Of a stretch of 46,140 nt of DNA, positions 1-8,886 are shown in pieces (the first letter of the stretch is position 1; each line of letters opens with the position of its first letter). The stretch covers positions 1 through 46,140 of the forward strand of contig JALOTF010000046.1 of the NCBI GenBank assembly GCA_025458025.1. Reading direction: 5' to 3'. A program made the position numbers and the translations under genes. Source of the DNA: Beijerinckiaceae bacterium. GTDB taxonomy: Bacteria > Pseudomonadota > Alphaproteobacteria > Rhizobiales > Beijerinckiaceae. The notes under the pieces were generated by a model. The model made no database searches. It was not told the origin of the DNA and worked only from the letters and a program-made list of their open reading frames with translations.

Positions 1-525
1 CCTGTGCCGGGCAAGGTCGGGCCGGATGGCCGACCGCTGGCGCCCGCCGCGCGTCCGCAAGGCCTCACGCCGCCCAATCCGCCGGTGGTCACTCCGCCGC
101 GTCCGCCGGGAATGCGGGATCCCGCAGCGAATCCGCCTTCCGCGCGTCGCCCGGTTGGTGATCCCACCTTGCCCCAGCCGCAATTCCGTCCGCCGCCGCC
201 GCAGGGTCGCCCTATGCCGCAAGTACAGGGCGGCCGCGTGACGGCTCCGCCGATGATGAACCCTATCGGCCCGCAAGTGCGCCCGCCGCGCCCGGATGCG
301 CGCCCAGCCCCGCCGATGATGCGCTCGCCTCAGATGAACGCGCCGCAGCCGATGCGACAGGCGCCGCCCATCGCGCGGCCCATGCCACCGGCACCGCCTG
401 TGGTGCGGCAGACCGCTCCGCCGCCGATGGCGCGACCCACTCCACCACCCATGGCGCGGCCTGCGGCACCGGCACCAGGTCGTCCTGGCTGCAACGAAAA
501 GCAGCGCGCCATGGGGCAGTGCTGA
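1..525 (+). CDS. Proline-rich protein, C-terminal part (5' end outside window)
   Basis: The reading frame is open from the first base of the window, so the start lies upstream and only about 174 C-terminal residues are seen. The sequence is dominated by proline, arginine, alanine and methionine, with repeated PPPMARP, RPxPP and MRxP-like units and no recognisable fold. It ends in a short cysteine-containing tail (GCNEKQRAMGQC). Such tails occur on exported low-complexity proteins of Hyphomicrobiales, but the signal peptide region is not visible here, so export is only a guess. The gene converges on the dehydrogenase at 621-1490 and the two share a terminator. The function is unknown. Confidence 0.6.
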   Translation, partial: PVPGKVGPDGRPLAPAARPQGLTPPNPPVVTPPRPPGMRDPAANPPSARRPVGDPTLPQPQFRPPPPQGRPMPQVQGGRVTAPPMMNPIGPQVRPPRPDARPAPPMMRSPQMNAPQPMRQAPPIARPMPPAPPVVRQTAPPPMARPTPPPMARPAAPAPGRPGCNEKQRAMGQC

Positions 526-547
526 GCCATGCGTCCAAGCTAAAAAC

Positions 548-573
548 AAAAGGCCGGGGAGACCCGGCCTTTT
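548..573. terminator. Bidirectional intrinsic terminator
   Basis: A perfect stem (AAAAGGCCGGG / CCCGGCCTTTT) closes a 4-nt GAGA loop. It has an A-run on one side and a T-run on the other, so it can work in both directions. It lies between the convergent genes ending at 525 and 621. Confidence 0.85.
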
Positions 574-620
574 CCATGCATTCCGCGCTTGGCATTCCGC
601 CTGTATGCAGCGAGAGGCGA

Positions 621-1490
621 TCAGCGCTCCAGCCGTGCGATGAGGCTCGACGTATCCCAGCGCTTGCCACCCATCTTCTGCACTTCGGAATAGAACTGGT
701 CCACCAGAGCCGTCACCGGCAGGTTCGCACCGTTCTTGCGCGCTTCATCCAGCACGATGCCGAGATCCTTGCGCATCCAGTCCACCGCGAAGCCGAAATC
801 GAACTTGCCGGCATTCATGGTCTTGCCGCGATTCTCCATCTGCCAGGAGCCGGCGGCCCCCTTGGAGATCACCTCCAGCACCGCCTCGATATCGAGGCCG
901 GCGCGCTTGCCGAAATGGATCGCCTCCGACAGGCCCTGCACGAGGCCGGCAATGCAGATCTGGTTCATCATCTTGGTAAGCTGGCCCGCGCCCGAAGGCC
1001 CAAGCAGGCGGCAGGCCCGCGCGAAGCTCATGATCACCGGCTCGGCCTTGGCATAGGGCTCGGCATCGCCGCCGCACATCACGGTGAGAACGCCGTTCTC
1101 GGCACCGGCCTGACCGCCTGAGACGGGCGCATCAATGAAGGCGAAGCCCTTTTTCAACGCCGCGACATGCAGTTCCCGCGCGACTTCCGCACTGGCCGTG
1201 GTGTTGTCGACGAAAATCGCGCCAGCCTTCGCGCCATGGAAGGCACCATCCGGCCCGGTCATCACGGCGCGGAGGTCGTCATCATTGCCGACGCAGGCGA
1301 AGATGAAATCCTGCCCTTCGGCGGCTTCCTTTGGCGTGCGCGCGGCCTTGCCGCCATGCTGCGCGGCCCACGCCTCCGCCTTGGCGAAGGTGCGGTTATA
1401 GACCGTCACCTCGTGACCGCCCTTGTTCTTGAGATGCCCGGCCATGGGATAGCCCATCACGCCGAGCCCGAGGAATGCGACCTTCGCCAT
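621..1490 (-). CDS. NAD(P)-dependent beta-hydroxyacid dehydrogenase (3-hydroxyisobutyrate dehydrogenase family)
   Basis: This 289-residue protein has the expected length for the family. The N-terminal Rossmann fold starts with the dinucleotide-binding loop GLGVMGYPM (residues 7-15). A substrate-loop signature, DAPVSGGQAGA, follows near residue 120, and the catalytic lysine motif GxxGxGQLTKMMNQ lies near residue 170. The C-terminal all-helical domain is complete. Family members oxidise 3-hydroxyisobutyrate, tartronate semialdehyde or related short hydroxyacids with NAD(P)+; the sequence alone does not fix the substrate. It is the last gene of a minus-strand unit, 36 bp after an ABC permease gene. 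The encoded transporter may therefore supply a compound feeding amino acid or branched-chain catabolism, which is inference. A GGGAAGAG ribosome-binding site precedes the ATG. Confidence 0.88.
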   Translation of the reverse strand: MAKVAFLGLGVMGYPMAGHLKNKGGHEVTVYNRTFAKAEAWAAQHGGKAARTPKEAAEGQDFIFACVGNDDDLRAVMTGPDGAFHGAKAGAIFVDNTTASAEVARELHVAALKKGFAFIDAPVSGGQAGAENGVLTVMCGGDAEPYAKAEPVIMSFARACRLLGPSGAGQLTKMMNQICIAGLVQGLSEAIHFGKRAGLDIEAVLEVISKGAAGSWQMENRGKTMNAGKFDFGFAVDWMRKDLGIVLDEARKNGANLPVTALVDQFYSEVQKMGGKRWDTSSLIARLER

Positions 1491-1526
1491 CGTTCTCTTC
1501 CCTGTTCTTGTTGTTCGTGCCGGCGG

Positions 1527-2243
1527 TCAGCGCATCGCGAGATGCCGCGTCAGCCGCGTTTCCATGAGGCCCCAGACCCGCCGGATGATCTCCACGAGCG
1601 CGAGATAGATCAGCGCCGCCCAGAGGTAAATGGAGAGATCGAAACTTCGCGCGAAGGCGAGGCGCGTGGCACCCATCAGATCAAACAGCGTCACCAGCGA
1701 GGCGATCGCGCTCACCTTGATCATAGTGATGAGCTCATTGCCGAGCGGGCGCAGGCCGATCAGCAACGCCTGCGGCATCTCGATTTTGAGGAAGATCGCC
1801 GTTGGGCGCATGCCGAGCGCGCGCCCCGCCTCCATCTGGCCCTTCGGCAGGGCCTGCAAAGAGCCACGGATGATTTCCGCCTGATAGGCCGCCGTATTCA
1901 CCGTGAAGGCGAGGAGGCAGCAATAGAACGGCTCGCGGAAAAACCACCACAGGCCCAGATCCTGCCAGAACACCCGGAACGTGCCGAGCCCGTAATAGAT
2001 GAGAAAGAGCTGGCAGAGCAGCGGCGTGCCGCGAAAGAACGTGGTGTAGCCGGCAATCGCATAGCGCACCGGCTTCGGGCCCCTGAGGCGCAGCAGGCCC
2101 AGCCCGATGGCCAGCACAAAGCCGAGAGTGGACGAGATGCCCACGAGCTTCAGTGTCAGCACCAGGCCATCGGCCATGCGACAGCCATAGCGCTCGAGAA
2201 CCTCGTGGCCGATGTAGAAACCGGGAGCCTCGCACCATCTCAT
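1527..2243 (-). CDS. Polar amino acid ABC transporter permease (HisM type)
   Basis: This 238-residue inner-membrane permease of the His/Glu/Gln/Arg/opine family has several hydrophobic segments. It carries the EAA loop that contacts the ATPase, around EAGRALGMRPTAIFLKIEMPQAL. The start is taken as the ATG at 2243, which overlaps the stop of the preceding permease gene in an ATGA junction; the frame stays open further upstream but that part reads as shadow sequence. It should pair with the product of 2240-2950 to form the membrane channel fed by the binding protein at 3037-3816. No ATPase gene is adjacent, so the ATP-binding subunit must come from elsewhere or be shared. Confidence 0.88.
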   Translation of the reverse strand: MRWCEAPGFYIGHEVLERYGCRMADGLVLTLKLVGISSTLGFVLAIGLGLLRLRGPKPVRYAIAGYTTFFRGTPLLCQLFLIYYGLGTFRVFWQDLGLWWFFREPFYCCLLAFTVNTAAYQAEIIRGSLQALPKGQMEAGRALGMRPTAIFLKIEMPQALLIGLRPLGNELITMIKVSAIASLVTLFDLMGATRLAFARSFDLSIYLWAALIYLALVEIIRRVWGLMETRLTRHLAMR

Positions 2244-2950
2244 CGCGCGAAACCCCGGTTGGCGCGCATTTCCATGCGACCGATTCCCCAGGCCGAGAGG
2301 ATGGAGAAGAAGAGGTAGATGAGAAGTGCGGCGGAGAAGAACAGGAAGGGCTCTTTCGTTGCCACATTCGCGCGGGTCGCGATGAACATCACATCCTGCA
2401 GCGTGATGACCGAGACCAGCGAGGTCTCCTTCAGCAGCACCATCCAGTTGTTGCCAAGGCCGGGCAGGGCCACGCGGAAGAGCTGCGGGAGCACCACGAG
2501 ACGGAAGGCCTGCCCGCGCGTGAGGCCGAGCGCCGCCGCACCCTCGCGCTGGCCCTTGGAGATGGAGTTGAGCGCGCCCACCCACACTTCCGACGAAAAG
2601 GCCGCCAGCACGAGGCCCAGAGCCATCATGCCCGCGAGGAAGGGCGAGATCGACAGCGAGCCGGAAAAGCCGAGCCCGCTCCAGAGCCGCTGCAGCAGGA
2701 TCTGCCCGCCGAAATAGATGATGTAGAGCGTGAGCAGTTCCGGCACGCCCCGGAACACAGTGGTGTAGAGCGTCGCGAGCCCCGAAATGATTTTCGATTG
2801 CGAGCGACTCGCCAAAGCCACCAGCAGCCCGAGCGCCAGCCCGAAGGGCAGGGTGGCGAGCGCGATGGAAATGGTGACGAGCGCGCCCTGCAACAGTTCA
2901 TCGCCCCAGCCGGTATCGCCGAAGGAGAGCAGGGAGAGGTATTTTTCCAT
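2240..2950 (-). CDS. Polar amino acid ABC transporter permease (HisQ type)
   Basis: This 236-residue membrane protein is the partner of the HisM-like permease, with which it overlaps by 4 nt. Its N-terminal amphipathic stretch is followed by a transmembrane segment (GALVTISIALATLPFGLALGL). It has the FRGVPELLTLYIIYFG motif typical of this permease family. The EAA loop is EGAAALGLTRGQAFRLVVLPQ (written in parts: EGAAALGLTRGQ then AFRLVVLPQ). It lies 86 bp downstream of the binding protein gene, separated from it by a strong hairpin. Operon order is binding protein, HisQ, HisM, dehydrogenase. Confidence 0.88.
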   Translation of the reverse strand: MEKYLSLLSFGDTGWGDELLQGALVTISIALATLPFGLALGLLVALASRSQSKIISGLATLYTTVFRGVPELLTLYIIYFGGQILLQRLWSGLGFSGSLSISPFLAGMMALGLVLAAFSSEVWVGALNSISKGQREGAAALGLTRGQAFRLVVLPQLFRVALPGLGNNWMVLLKETSLVSVITLQDVMFIATRANVATKEPFLFFSAALLIYLFFSILSAWGIGRMEMRANRGFAR

Positions 2951-2987
2951 GCGGGGGGAGGCCTCGCGGGCAGGCCGTCACAAGGGA

Positions 2988-3012
2988 AGGCGGGGCCGGT
3001 TCAGCCCCGCCT
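2988..3012 (-). promoter_or_regulatory. Intercistronic hairpin between binding protein and permease genes
   Basis: A perfect 8-bp G+C stem (AGGCGGGG / CCCCGCCT) with a 9-nt loop lies between the binding protein stop and the permease start, without a U-run. Hairpins at this place in ABC operons commonly protect the abundant binding protein mRNA and damp permease expression. That role is inferred from position. Confidence 0.55.
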
Positions 3013-3036
3013 CATGGGTTCAGGCAAAAACCGGCC

Positions 3037-3816
3037 TTACTGGATTGCCTTCTTGCCCAGCCACTTCATGGCATGCTTGTCGAGCGTGCCGTCGGTCTTG
3101 GATTCCGCGATCGCCTTGTTCAGCATGGCTTTCAGCGCGGCATCCTCCTTGCGGATGGCCATGCCGACGCCCGGACCGTGAATGGCCGCGTCACGCTTCA
3201 CTTCGGCGACGATCTTGCAGCAATCCTTGCCCTTGTCCTTCAGGAAGCTCTCGAGCGCCTCGAGATCCGCCACGATGTAATCAAGACGGCCATTCAGAAG
3301 GTCGAGATTGGCTTCCTCCTGCGTGGGGTAGGGCCGGATCGTTGAATCCTTGTAATAGGCCTCGAGGAAGTTCATGTGGATGGTCGAGCCCTGCGCGCCG
3401 ATCGCCTTGCCCTTGAGGGCTGCGGGCGAGATGTCGGTCGAGGTGATCGACTTCGCGCCGACCATGGCGATCGGGGTCGAGGTGTAGACATCGGTGAAGT
3501 CCACCCGCTTCTGGCGCTCGGGCGTCGCGTTCATGCCGGCGACGATCACGTCATACTTCTTCGAAAGCAGCGCGGGGATGATGCCATCCCAATCCTGCAC
3601 CACCCAGGTGCACTTCACTTTCATCTTCGCGCAGAGATCGTTCATGTAATCGATCTCGAAGCCTTCCAGCTCCTTCTTGGCGTTCAGGTTGTTGTAGGGA
3701 GGATAGGCGCCCTCGGTGCCGATCTTGATCTCGGTGATCGCTTGCGCCTGCGCGCCCGTGGCGAAGCCCGTGATCGCCAGGGCTGCTGCCGCGAGAAGAA
3801 CGCGTTTGGTGGTCAT
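3037..3816 (-). CDS. Periplasmic amino acid-binding protein of ABC transporter (SBP family 3)
   Basis: A 259-residue exported binding protein. The signal peptide is MTTKRVLLAAAALAITGFATGAQA, cleaved after AQA near residue 24 (the string is described here in two halves: MTTKRVLLAAAA and LAITGFATGAQA). The mature part opens with IKIGTEGAYPPYNN, the usual family 3 start that forms the ligand pocket. Further hallmarks are GFEIDYMNDLC, VAGMNATPERQKRVDFTDVY and a GxxxGAQGSTIH hinge region. The ligand class is lysine/arginine/histidine/glutamine-like polar amino acids; the exact ligand is not determined. The start is the ATG at 3816 after an AGGGAG site; the open frame further upstream lacks a signal peptide and is ignored. 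It is the first gene of the minus-strand unit 3816 to 621. Confidence 0.9.
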   Translation of the reverse strand: MTTKRVLLAAAALAITGFATGAQAQAITEIKIGTEGAYPPYNNLNAKKELEGFEIDYMNDLCAKMKVKCTWVVQDWDGIIPALLSKKYDVIVAGMNATPERQKRVDFTDVYTSTPIAMVGAKSITSTDISPAALKGKAIGAQGSTIHMNFLEAYYKDSTIRPYPTQEEANLDLLNGRLDYIVADLEALESFLKDKGKDCCKIVAEVKRDAAIHGPGVGMAIRKEDAALKAMLNKAIAESKTDGTLDKHAMKWLGKKAIQ

Positions 3817-3884
3817 GGATGAACTCTCCCTGTTTTTCCGTTGGGTTGCGAATGGCCCATGGGCCTTCACACCTGCAAGGACAC

Positions 3885-3908
3885 TGCCAAGGAAAAACCG
3901 GCTTGGCA
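3885..3908. promoter_or_regulatory. Inverted repeat in the divergent ABC operon / mrp promoter region
   Basis: TGCCAAG and CTTGGCA form a perfect 7-bp inverted repeat with a 10-bp spacer, 69 bp upstream of the ABC binding protein start. A second perfect palindrome, GGCCCATGGGCC, sits at 3854-3865. Either could be an operator for the transport operon. This is seen only as symmetry; no regulator is identified. Confidence 0.35.
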
Positions 3909-4021
3909 ATTGAGGTTGGTGCATTGGTGAACCATCGCCTTGCGACGGCTCTGCGCATTCCCTCATTGACCTTGCGGCGGGCAGGCCCATAACGCCGGAA
4001 ACAATTACGAAGGCCGAACCC

Positions 4022-5140
4022 ATGTCTGATAAAGCCGCCATCCTTGAGGCCCTCGCGCAGGTCACGATGCCCGGAGGCGGCACGCTCGCCGGCAGTGGCG
4101 CGCTGTCGGATATCATCGTTCATCAGGGCAAGGCCTATTTCTCGATCTCTGTCGCGGCAGATCAGGTTCAGGCCTCCGAAGGGCTGCGCAAGGCGGCGGA
4201 AGATGCGGCGAAGGCCGTTCCGGGAATCGTCTCCGCGCTGGTGACGCTCACGGCCGAGAAGGCGCCGTCGCGTGCTGCACCTCAGCCAGCGAAGCCCGCC
4301 GGCCCGGCGGCGTCCGGTCCGATGAGCCCGGCGCGCCTTGCGGTGCAGGGAGTGAAGCACATCATCGCGGTGGCGAGCGGCAAGGGCGGGGTGGGCAAAT
4401 CCACGACCTCCTGCAATCTCGCGCTGGCTTTCGCGGCGCGTGGGCTCAAGGTCGGCGTGCTCGATGCCGATATTTACGGCCCCTCCATGCCGAAGCTCTT
4501 CGCGATCCACGGCAAGCCGACGCTCGCCGGCGGGCGCACGCTGAACCCGATGCAGAATTACGGCGTCAAGGTGATGTCCATCGGCTTTCTGGTGGATGAG
4601 GAGGCGGCGATGATCTGGCGTGGGCCGATGGTCATCTCTGCCATCCAGCAGATGCTGCGCGAGGTCGCCTGGGGCGAACTCGATGTTCTCGTAGTGGATA
4701 TGCCGCCGGGCACCGGCGATGCACAGCTCACCATGGCGCAGAACGTGCCGCTTGCGGGGGCTGTCATCGTTTCCACCCCGCAGGATCTCGCGCTGATCGA
4801 TGCGCGCCGCGGCGTGGCGATGTTCCGGAAGGTCGAGGTGCCGATCCTCGGTGTCATCGAGAACATGAGCTACTTCATCGCGCCCGATACGGGGAAGCGC
4901 TACGACATTTTCGGCCATGGCGGTGCGAAGGCCGAAGCCGCCCGCCAAGGCGTGCCCTTCCTCGGCGAGATCCCGCTCGCCATGAATATCCGCGAGCGTT
5001 CCGATTCGGGGCTTCCGGTGGTCGTCACCGAGCCGGATGGCCCGCATGCCGCCGCCTATCTCGCGATTGCGGATCAGGTCTGGGGCCTGCTGGAGGGGCA
5101 GGGTGCGCGGAAGTCTGCCCCAAGGATTGTCTTTGACTGA
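4022..5140 (+). CDS. mrp: Mrp/ApbC-type Fe-S cluster carrier ATPase
   Basis: This 372-residue cytosolic protein has an N-terminal DUF59/MIP18 domain (about residues 1-80), a proline/alanine-rich linker and a deviant Walker A P-loop, SGKGGVGKST (about 120-129). Further ParA/MinD-type motifs are VLDADIYGPSMPKL and VVDMPPGTGDAQLT. Mrp proteins are scaffolds or carriers for Fe-S clusters. The usual C-terminal CxxC, which follows ENMSYF and helps bind the bridging cluster, is absent: this protein reads ENMSYFIAPDTGKRYDIF (about 281-298), with no cysteine. It is transcribed away from the ABC operon and lies upstream of a TRAP binding protein gene. The Shine-Dalgarno sequence is weak. Confidence 0.92.
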   Translation: MSDKAAILEALAQVTMPGGGTLAGSGALSDIIVHQGKAYFSISVAADQVQASEGLRKAAEDAAKAVPGIVSALVTLTAEKAPSRAAPQPAKPAGPAASGPMSPARLAVQGVKHIIAVASGKGGVGKSTTSCNLALAFAARGLKVGVLDADIYGPSMPKLFAIHGKPTLAGGRTLNPMQNYGVKVMSIGFLVDEEAAMIWRGPMVISAIQQMLREVAWGELDVLVVDMPPGTGDAQLTMAQNVPLAGAVIVSTPQDLALIDARRGVAMFRKVEVPILGVIENMSYFIAPDTGKRYDIFGHGGAKAEAARQGVPFLGEIPLAMNIRERSDSGLPVVVTEPDGPHAAAYLAIADQVWGLLEGQGARKSAPRIVFD

Positions 5141-5316
5141 GCCGCGCCATACTTGCGGTAGGCTCATGCCCCATGCGAGGAAAGCGCATGGGAGGCTGCC
5201 CTTTCCTTGCGCAAAAACGGTTGCGTAAAGTGCAGGCTTGCCTACAACTCGGGCTGTGAATTTAAGGGCTCGGGAGAGAACCGCCTTTAAAACACAACCA
5301 AAAAGGGAGAAAGTGA

Positions 5317-6405
<1,089 letters not shown>

Positions 6406-6431
6406 TTTCAGCCCCCTCGCGAAAGCATCAG

Positions 6432-6457
6432 CGGCGGCCTTCGGGCCGCCGTTTTTT
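6432..6457 (+). terminator. Intrinsic terminator after TRAP binding protein gene
   Basis: The stem CGGCGGCC / GGCCGCCG closes a UUCG tetraloop and is followed directly by six T residues. This is a textbook rho-independent terminator, 26 bp after the stop codon. Confidence 0.92.
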
Positions 6458-6493
6458 GTTGCGATCCCGACCTCTCCATCCGGAGGGCCCGTC

Positions 6494-6958
6494 ATGAGCA
6501 GCATCGACCACCCGCATATCCGTCGTCTCGGGGCGGATGATCTTGGGGCCATGCATGGCCTGCTCGACCTCTTCGCGCGGGTCTTCGAGGATCATGAGAG
6601 CTATTCCTGCGCGCGGCCCGATGCGGCTTATCTCACCCGGCTCCTGGCCGAACCCACGTTCTTCGCGATCGTCGCGGAGGTGAGTGGCGTGGTGATCGGT
6701 GGGCTCGCGGCCTATGAGTTGCGGAAGTTCGAGCAGGCACGCAGTGAGATCTATCTTTACGACCTCGGCGTGCTGGAAGCCTGGCGCCGGAAGGGCATCG
6801 CCACCCGTTTGATTGACGCACTGAGGGCAGAAGCAACGCGCATCGGCGCCTGGGTCATCTTCGTGCAGGCCGATTACATCGATCCTCCAGCCATTGCCCT
6901 CTATGAAAAGCTCGGGACGCGCGAGGAGGTGCTGCATTTCGATATCGCCCTGCACTGA
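6494..6958 (+). CDS. GNAT acetyltransferase, AAC(3)-I-like (putative aminoglycoside 3-N-acetyltransferase)
   Basis: This 154-residue protein of the GNAT superfamily matches the AAC(3)-I aminoglycoside acetyltransferases in length and in signature blocks recalled from that family. The blocks are an N-terminal MxxLLDLFARVFEDxxSY region, IGGLAAYELRKFEQARSEIY, YDLGVLEAWRRKGIATRLI (the acetyl-CoA pyrophosphate loop is RRKGIA near residue 98) and VQADYIDPPAIALYEKLG followed by REEVLHFDI. AAC(3)-I enzymes acetylate the 3-amino group of gentamicin-type aminoglycosides using acetyl-CoA. This copy is chromosomal, has the base composition of its neighbours and is not next to an integron or IS. It may be an intrinsic relative with another amine substrate. 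A GGAGGG site lies 6-7 nt before the ATG. Activity is untested. Confidence 0.8.
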   Translation: MSSIDHPHIRRLGADDLGAMHGLLDLFARVFEDHESYSCARPDAAYLTRLLAEPTFFAIVAEVSGVVIGGLAAYELRKFEQARSEIYLYDLGVLEAWRRKGIATRLIDALRAEATRIGAWVIFVQADYIDPPAIALYEKLGTREEVLHFDIALH

Positions 6959-6981
6959 AACCGGTGCGCAGTGCCAGAAAA

Positions 6982-7007
6982 AAAGCCCGGCCTTGCGACC
7001 GGGCTTT
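6982..7007. terminator. Bidirectional intrinsic terminator
   Basis: The stem AAAGCCCGG / CCGGGCTTT has an 8-nt loop and flanking A-rich sequence. It lies between the convergent acetyltransferase and dctM genes and can serve both. Confidence 0.8.
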
Positions 7008-7030
7008 CCTGTTGTGAGGGGAGGGCCGCT

Positions 7031-8869
7031 TTACGGCGCCTTGGGCTGGGGCATGCCCGGCATGATGATGCCGCCAGGCGCGCCGCCACCCGGAGCACCG
7101 AGGCCCGGAATGCCACCACCGAAGCCCGGCGGGGGGCCGAAGCCGCCACCACCCGGAATGGTGAGGTTGCGCATCTGCTCCTCCACCTTCTTCGGATCGA
7201 TGGTCACCTGCTGGCCCTTGTAGACCATGACCATCTGCGGGAACGCGATGACGAGGCCGACCATGATGCATTGGATCACCACGAACGGCACCGCACCCCA
7301 GTAGATCTGCCCCGTGGTCACCGGCTCCATCGTTTTGCCCGTCACCTTGTCCGTGTAGGCCAGCTTGGGCGCCACGGATCGGAGGTAGAAGAGTGCAAAG
7401 CCGAAGGGCGGATGCATGAAGCTCGTCTGCATGTTCACGCCGAGGATGACGCCAAACCAGATGAGATCGATCCCGAGTTTCTCCGCCGGCGGGCCAAGCA
7501 GCGGCACGACGATGAAGGCGAGCTCGAAGAAGTCGAGGAAGAAGGCGAGCAGGAAGACCATCACGTTCACGACGATCAGGAAGCCCGTCTGGCCGCCCGG
7601 AAGCGAGACCAGCAGGTCTTCCACCCAGCGATGGCCATTCACGCCGTAGAAGGTCAGCGAGAACACGCGCGCGCCGACGAGGATGAACACCACGAAGGCC
7701 GAGAGTTTCGCCGTGGAATCCAGCGCCTGGCTCATCAGGCTGAGGGTCAGGCGACGCTTCGCCACAGCGATGATCATCGCGCCCGCAGCACCCATTGCGC
7801 CGCCTTCGGTCGGGGTTGCAAGCCCGATGAAGATGGTGCCGAGCACGAGGAAGATAAGGCCCAGCGGCGGCATGAGAACGAGGATGACCTCGGTCGCGAG
7901 CCGCGAGAGCAGGTTCAGCTTCAGCGCCTTGTTGGTGACCGCGATGATGTAGGCCACGATCATGGCCGCAAAGCCGGCGATGATGCCTTCGGAGCCCTTC
8001 TGCACATAGCCGACGAGCAGGCTCGACTTCCAGAAGGCAAGGCCGAAGGTGAGCAGGCCCACCACGGCGAGCGACGTCACGCCACCGCCCAAAGTCCGGG
8101 CCTCGCTCGGCAAAGCCGGGCAGGACTTCGGATAGAGCAGCGACATCAGGAAGACGTAACCGGCATAGAGACCGGAAAGCACGAGGCCGGGGATGAAGGC
8201 ACCCTCGTACATGTCGCCCACCGAACGGCCTAGCTGGTCGGCCATGACGATGAGAACCAGAGACGGCGGGATGATCTGCGCGAGCGTGCCCGAGGCGGCG
8301 ATGACGCCCGAAGCAAGGCGGCGATCATAGCCGTAACGCAGCATGATCGGCAGCGAGATCAGGCCCATCGAGATCACCGAAGCCGCGACCACGCCGGTGG
8401 TCGCTGCAAGCAGCGCACCCACGAAGATGACCGCGTATGCAAGACCACCGCGGATCGGCCCGAAGAGCTGGCCAATCGTGTCCAGCAGGTCTTCAGCCAT
8501 GCCCGAGCGCTCAAGGATAAGGCCCATGAAGGTGAAGAACGGGATCGCGAGCAGCACGTCATTGTTCATCGTGCCATAAACGCGTTCCGGCAGGGCCTGC
8601 AGGAAGTTGGGCACGAACAGGCCCATTTCGATGCCGACCACCGCGTAGAAGAGCCCGCAGGCCGCCAGCGCGAAGGCCACGGGGTAGCCCAGCAGCAGGA
8701 ACATCACCAGCGAGGTGAACATGATCGGCGCCATGTAGTATTCAACCCAGCCCCAGAAGCCGGGTTTCATGACAACCGGACTCGACGCGAAGGCCGGATC
8801 AGCAAAGATAAAGGCAACCACCGCACATGCGATCAGGGCGCCCGTGAGACGAACGAGACGATTGAACAT
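7031..8869 (-). CDS. dctM: TRAP transporter large permease subunit (DctM family) with Gly/Pro-rich tail
   Basis: This 612-residue inner-membrane protein is longer than the common DctM length of about 430. The core shows many hydrophobic helices and DctM hallmarks such as AIPFFTFMGLILERSGMAEDLL, GVVAASVISMGLISLP and ASGTLAQIIPPSLVLIV. The extra length comes from a central hydrophobic insertion (about residues 235-330) and a soluble tail. The last 45 residues are nearly all glycine, proline and alanine. DctM forms the ion-coupled translocation channel with DctQ. The gene starts 17 bp downstream of dctQ. Its partner binding protein is probably the TakP-like protein at 5317-6405. Confidence 0.92.
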   Translation of the reverse strand: MFNRLVRLTGALIACAVVAFIFADPAFASSPVVMKPGFWGWVEYYMAPIMFTSLVMFLLLGYPVAFALAACGLFYAVVGIEMGLFVPNFLQALPERVYGTMNNDVLLAIPFFTFMGLILERSGMAEDLLDTIGQLFGPIRGGLAYAVIFVGALLAATTGVVAASVISMGLISLPIMLRYGYDRRLASGVIAASGTLAQIIPPSLVLIVMADQLGRSVGDMYEGAFIPGLVLSGLYAGYVFLMSLLYPKSCPALPSEARTLGGGVTSLAVVGLLTFGLAFWKSSLLVGYVQKGSEGIIAGFAAMIVAYIIAVTNKALKLNLLSRLATEVILVLMPPLGLIFLVLGTIFIGLATPTEGGAMGAAGAMIIAVAKRRLTLSLMSQALDSTAKLSAFVVFILVGARVFSLTFYGVNGHRWVEDLLVSLPGGQTGFLIVVNVMVFLLAFFLDFFELAFIVVPLLGPPAEKLGIDLIWFGVILGVNMQTSFMHPPFGFALFYLRSVAPKLAYTDKVTGKTMEPVTTGQIYWGAVPFVVIQCIMVGLVIAFPQMVMVYKGQQVTIDPKKVEEQMRNLTIPGGGGFGPPPGFGGGIPGLGAPGGGAPGGIIMPGMPQPKAP

Positions 8870-8886
8870 CGGACTGATCCTGACCG

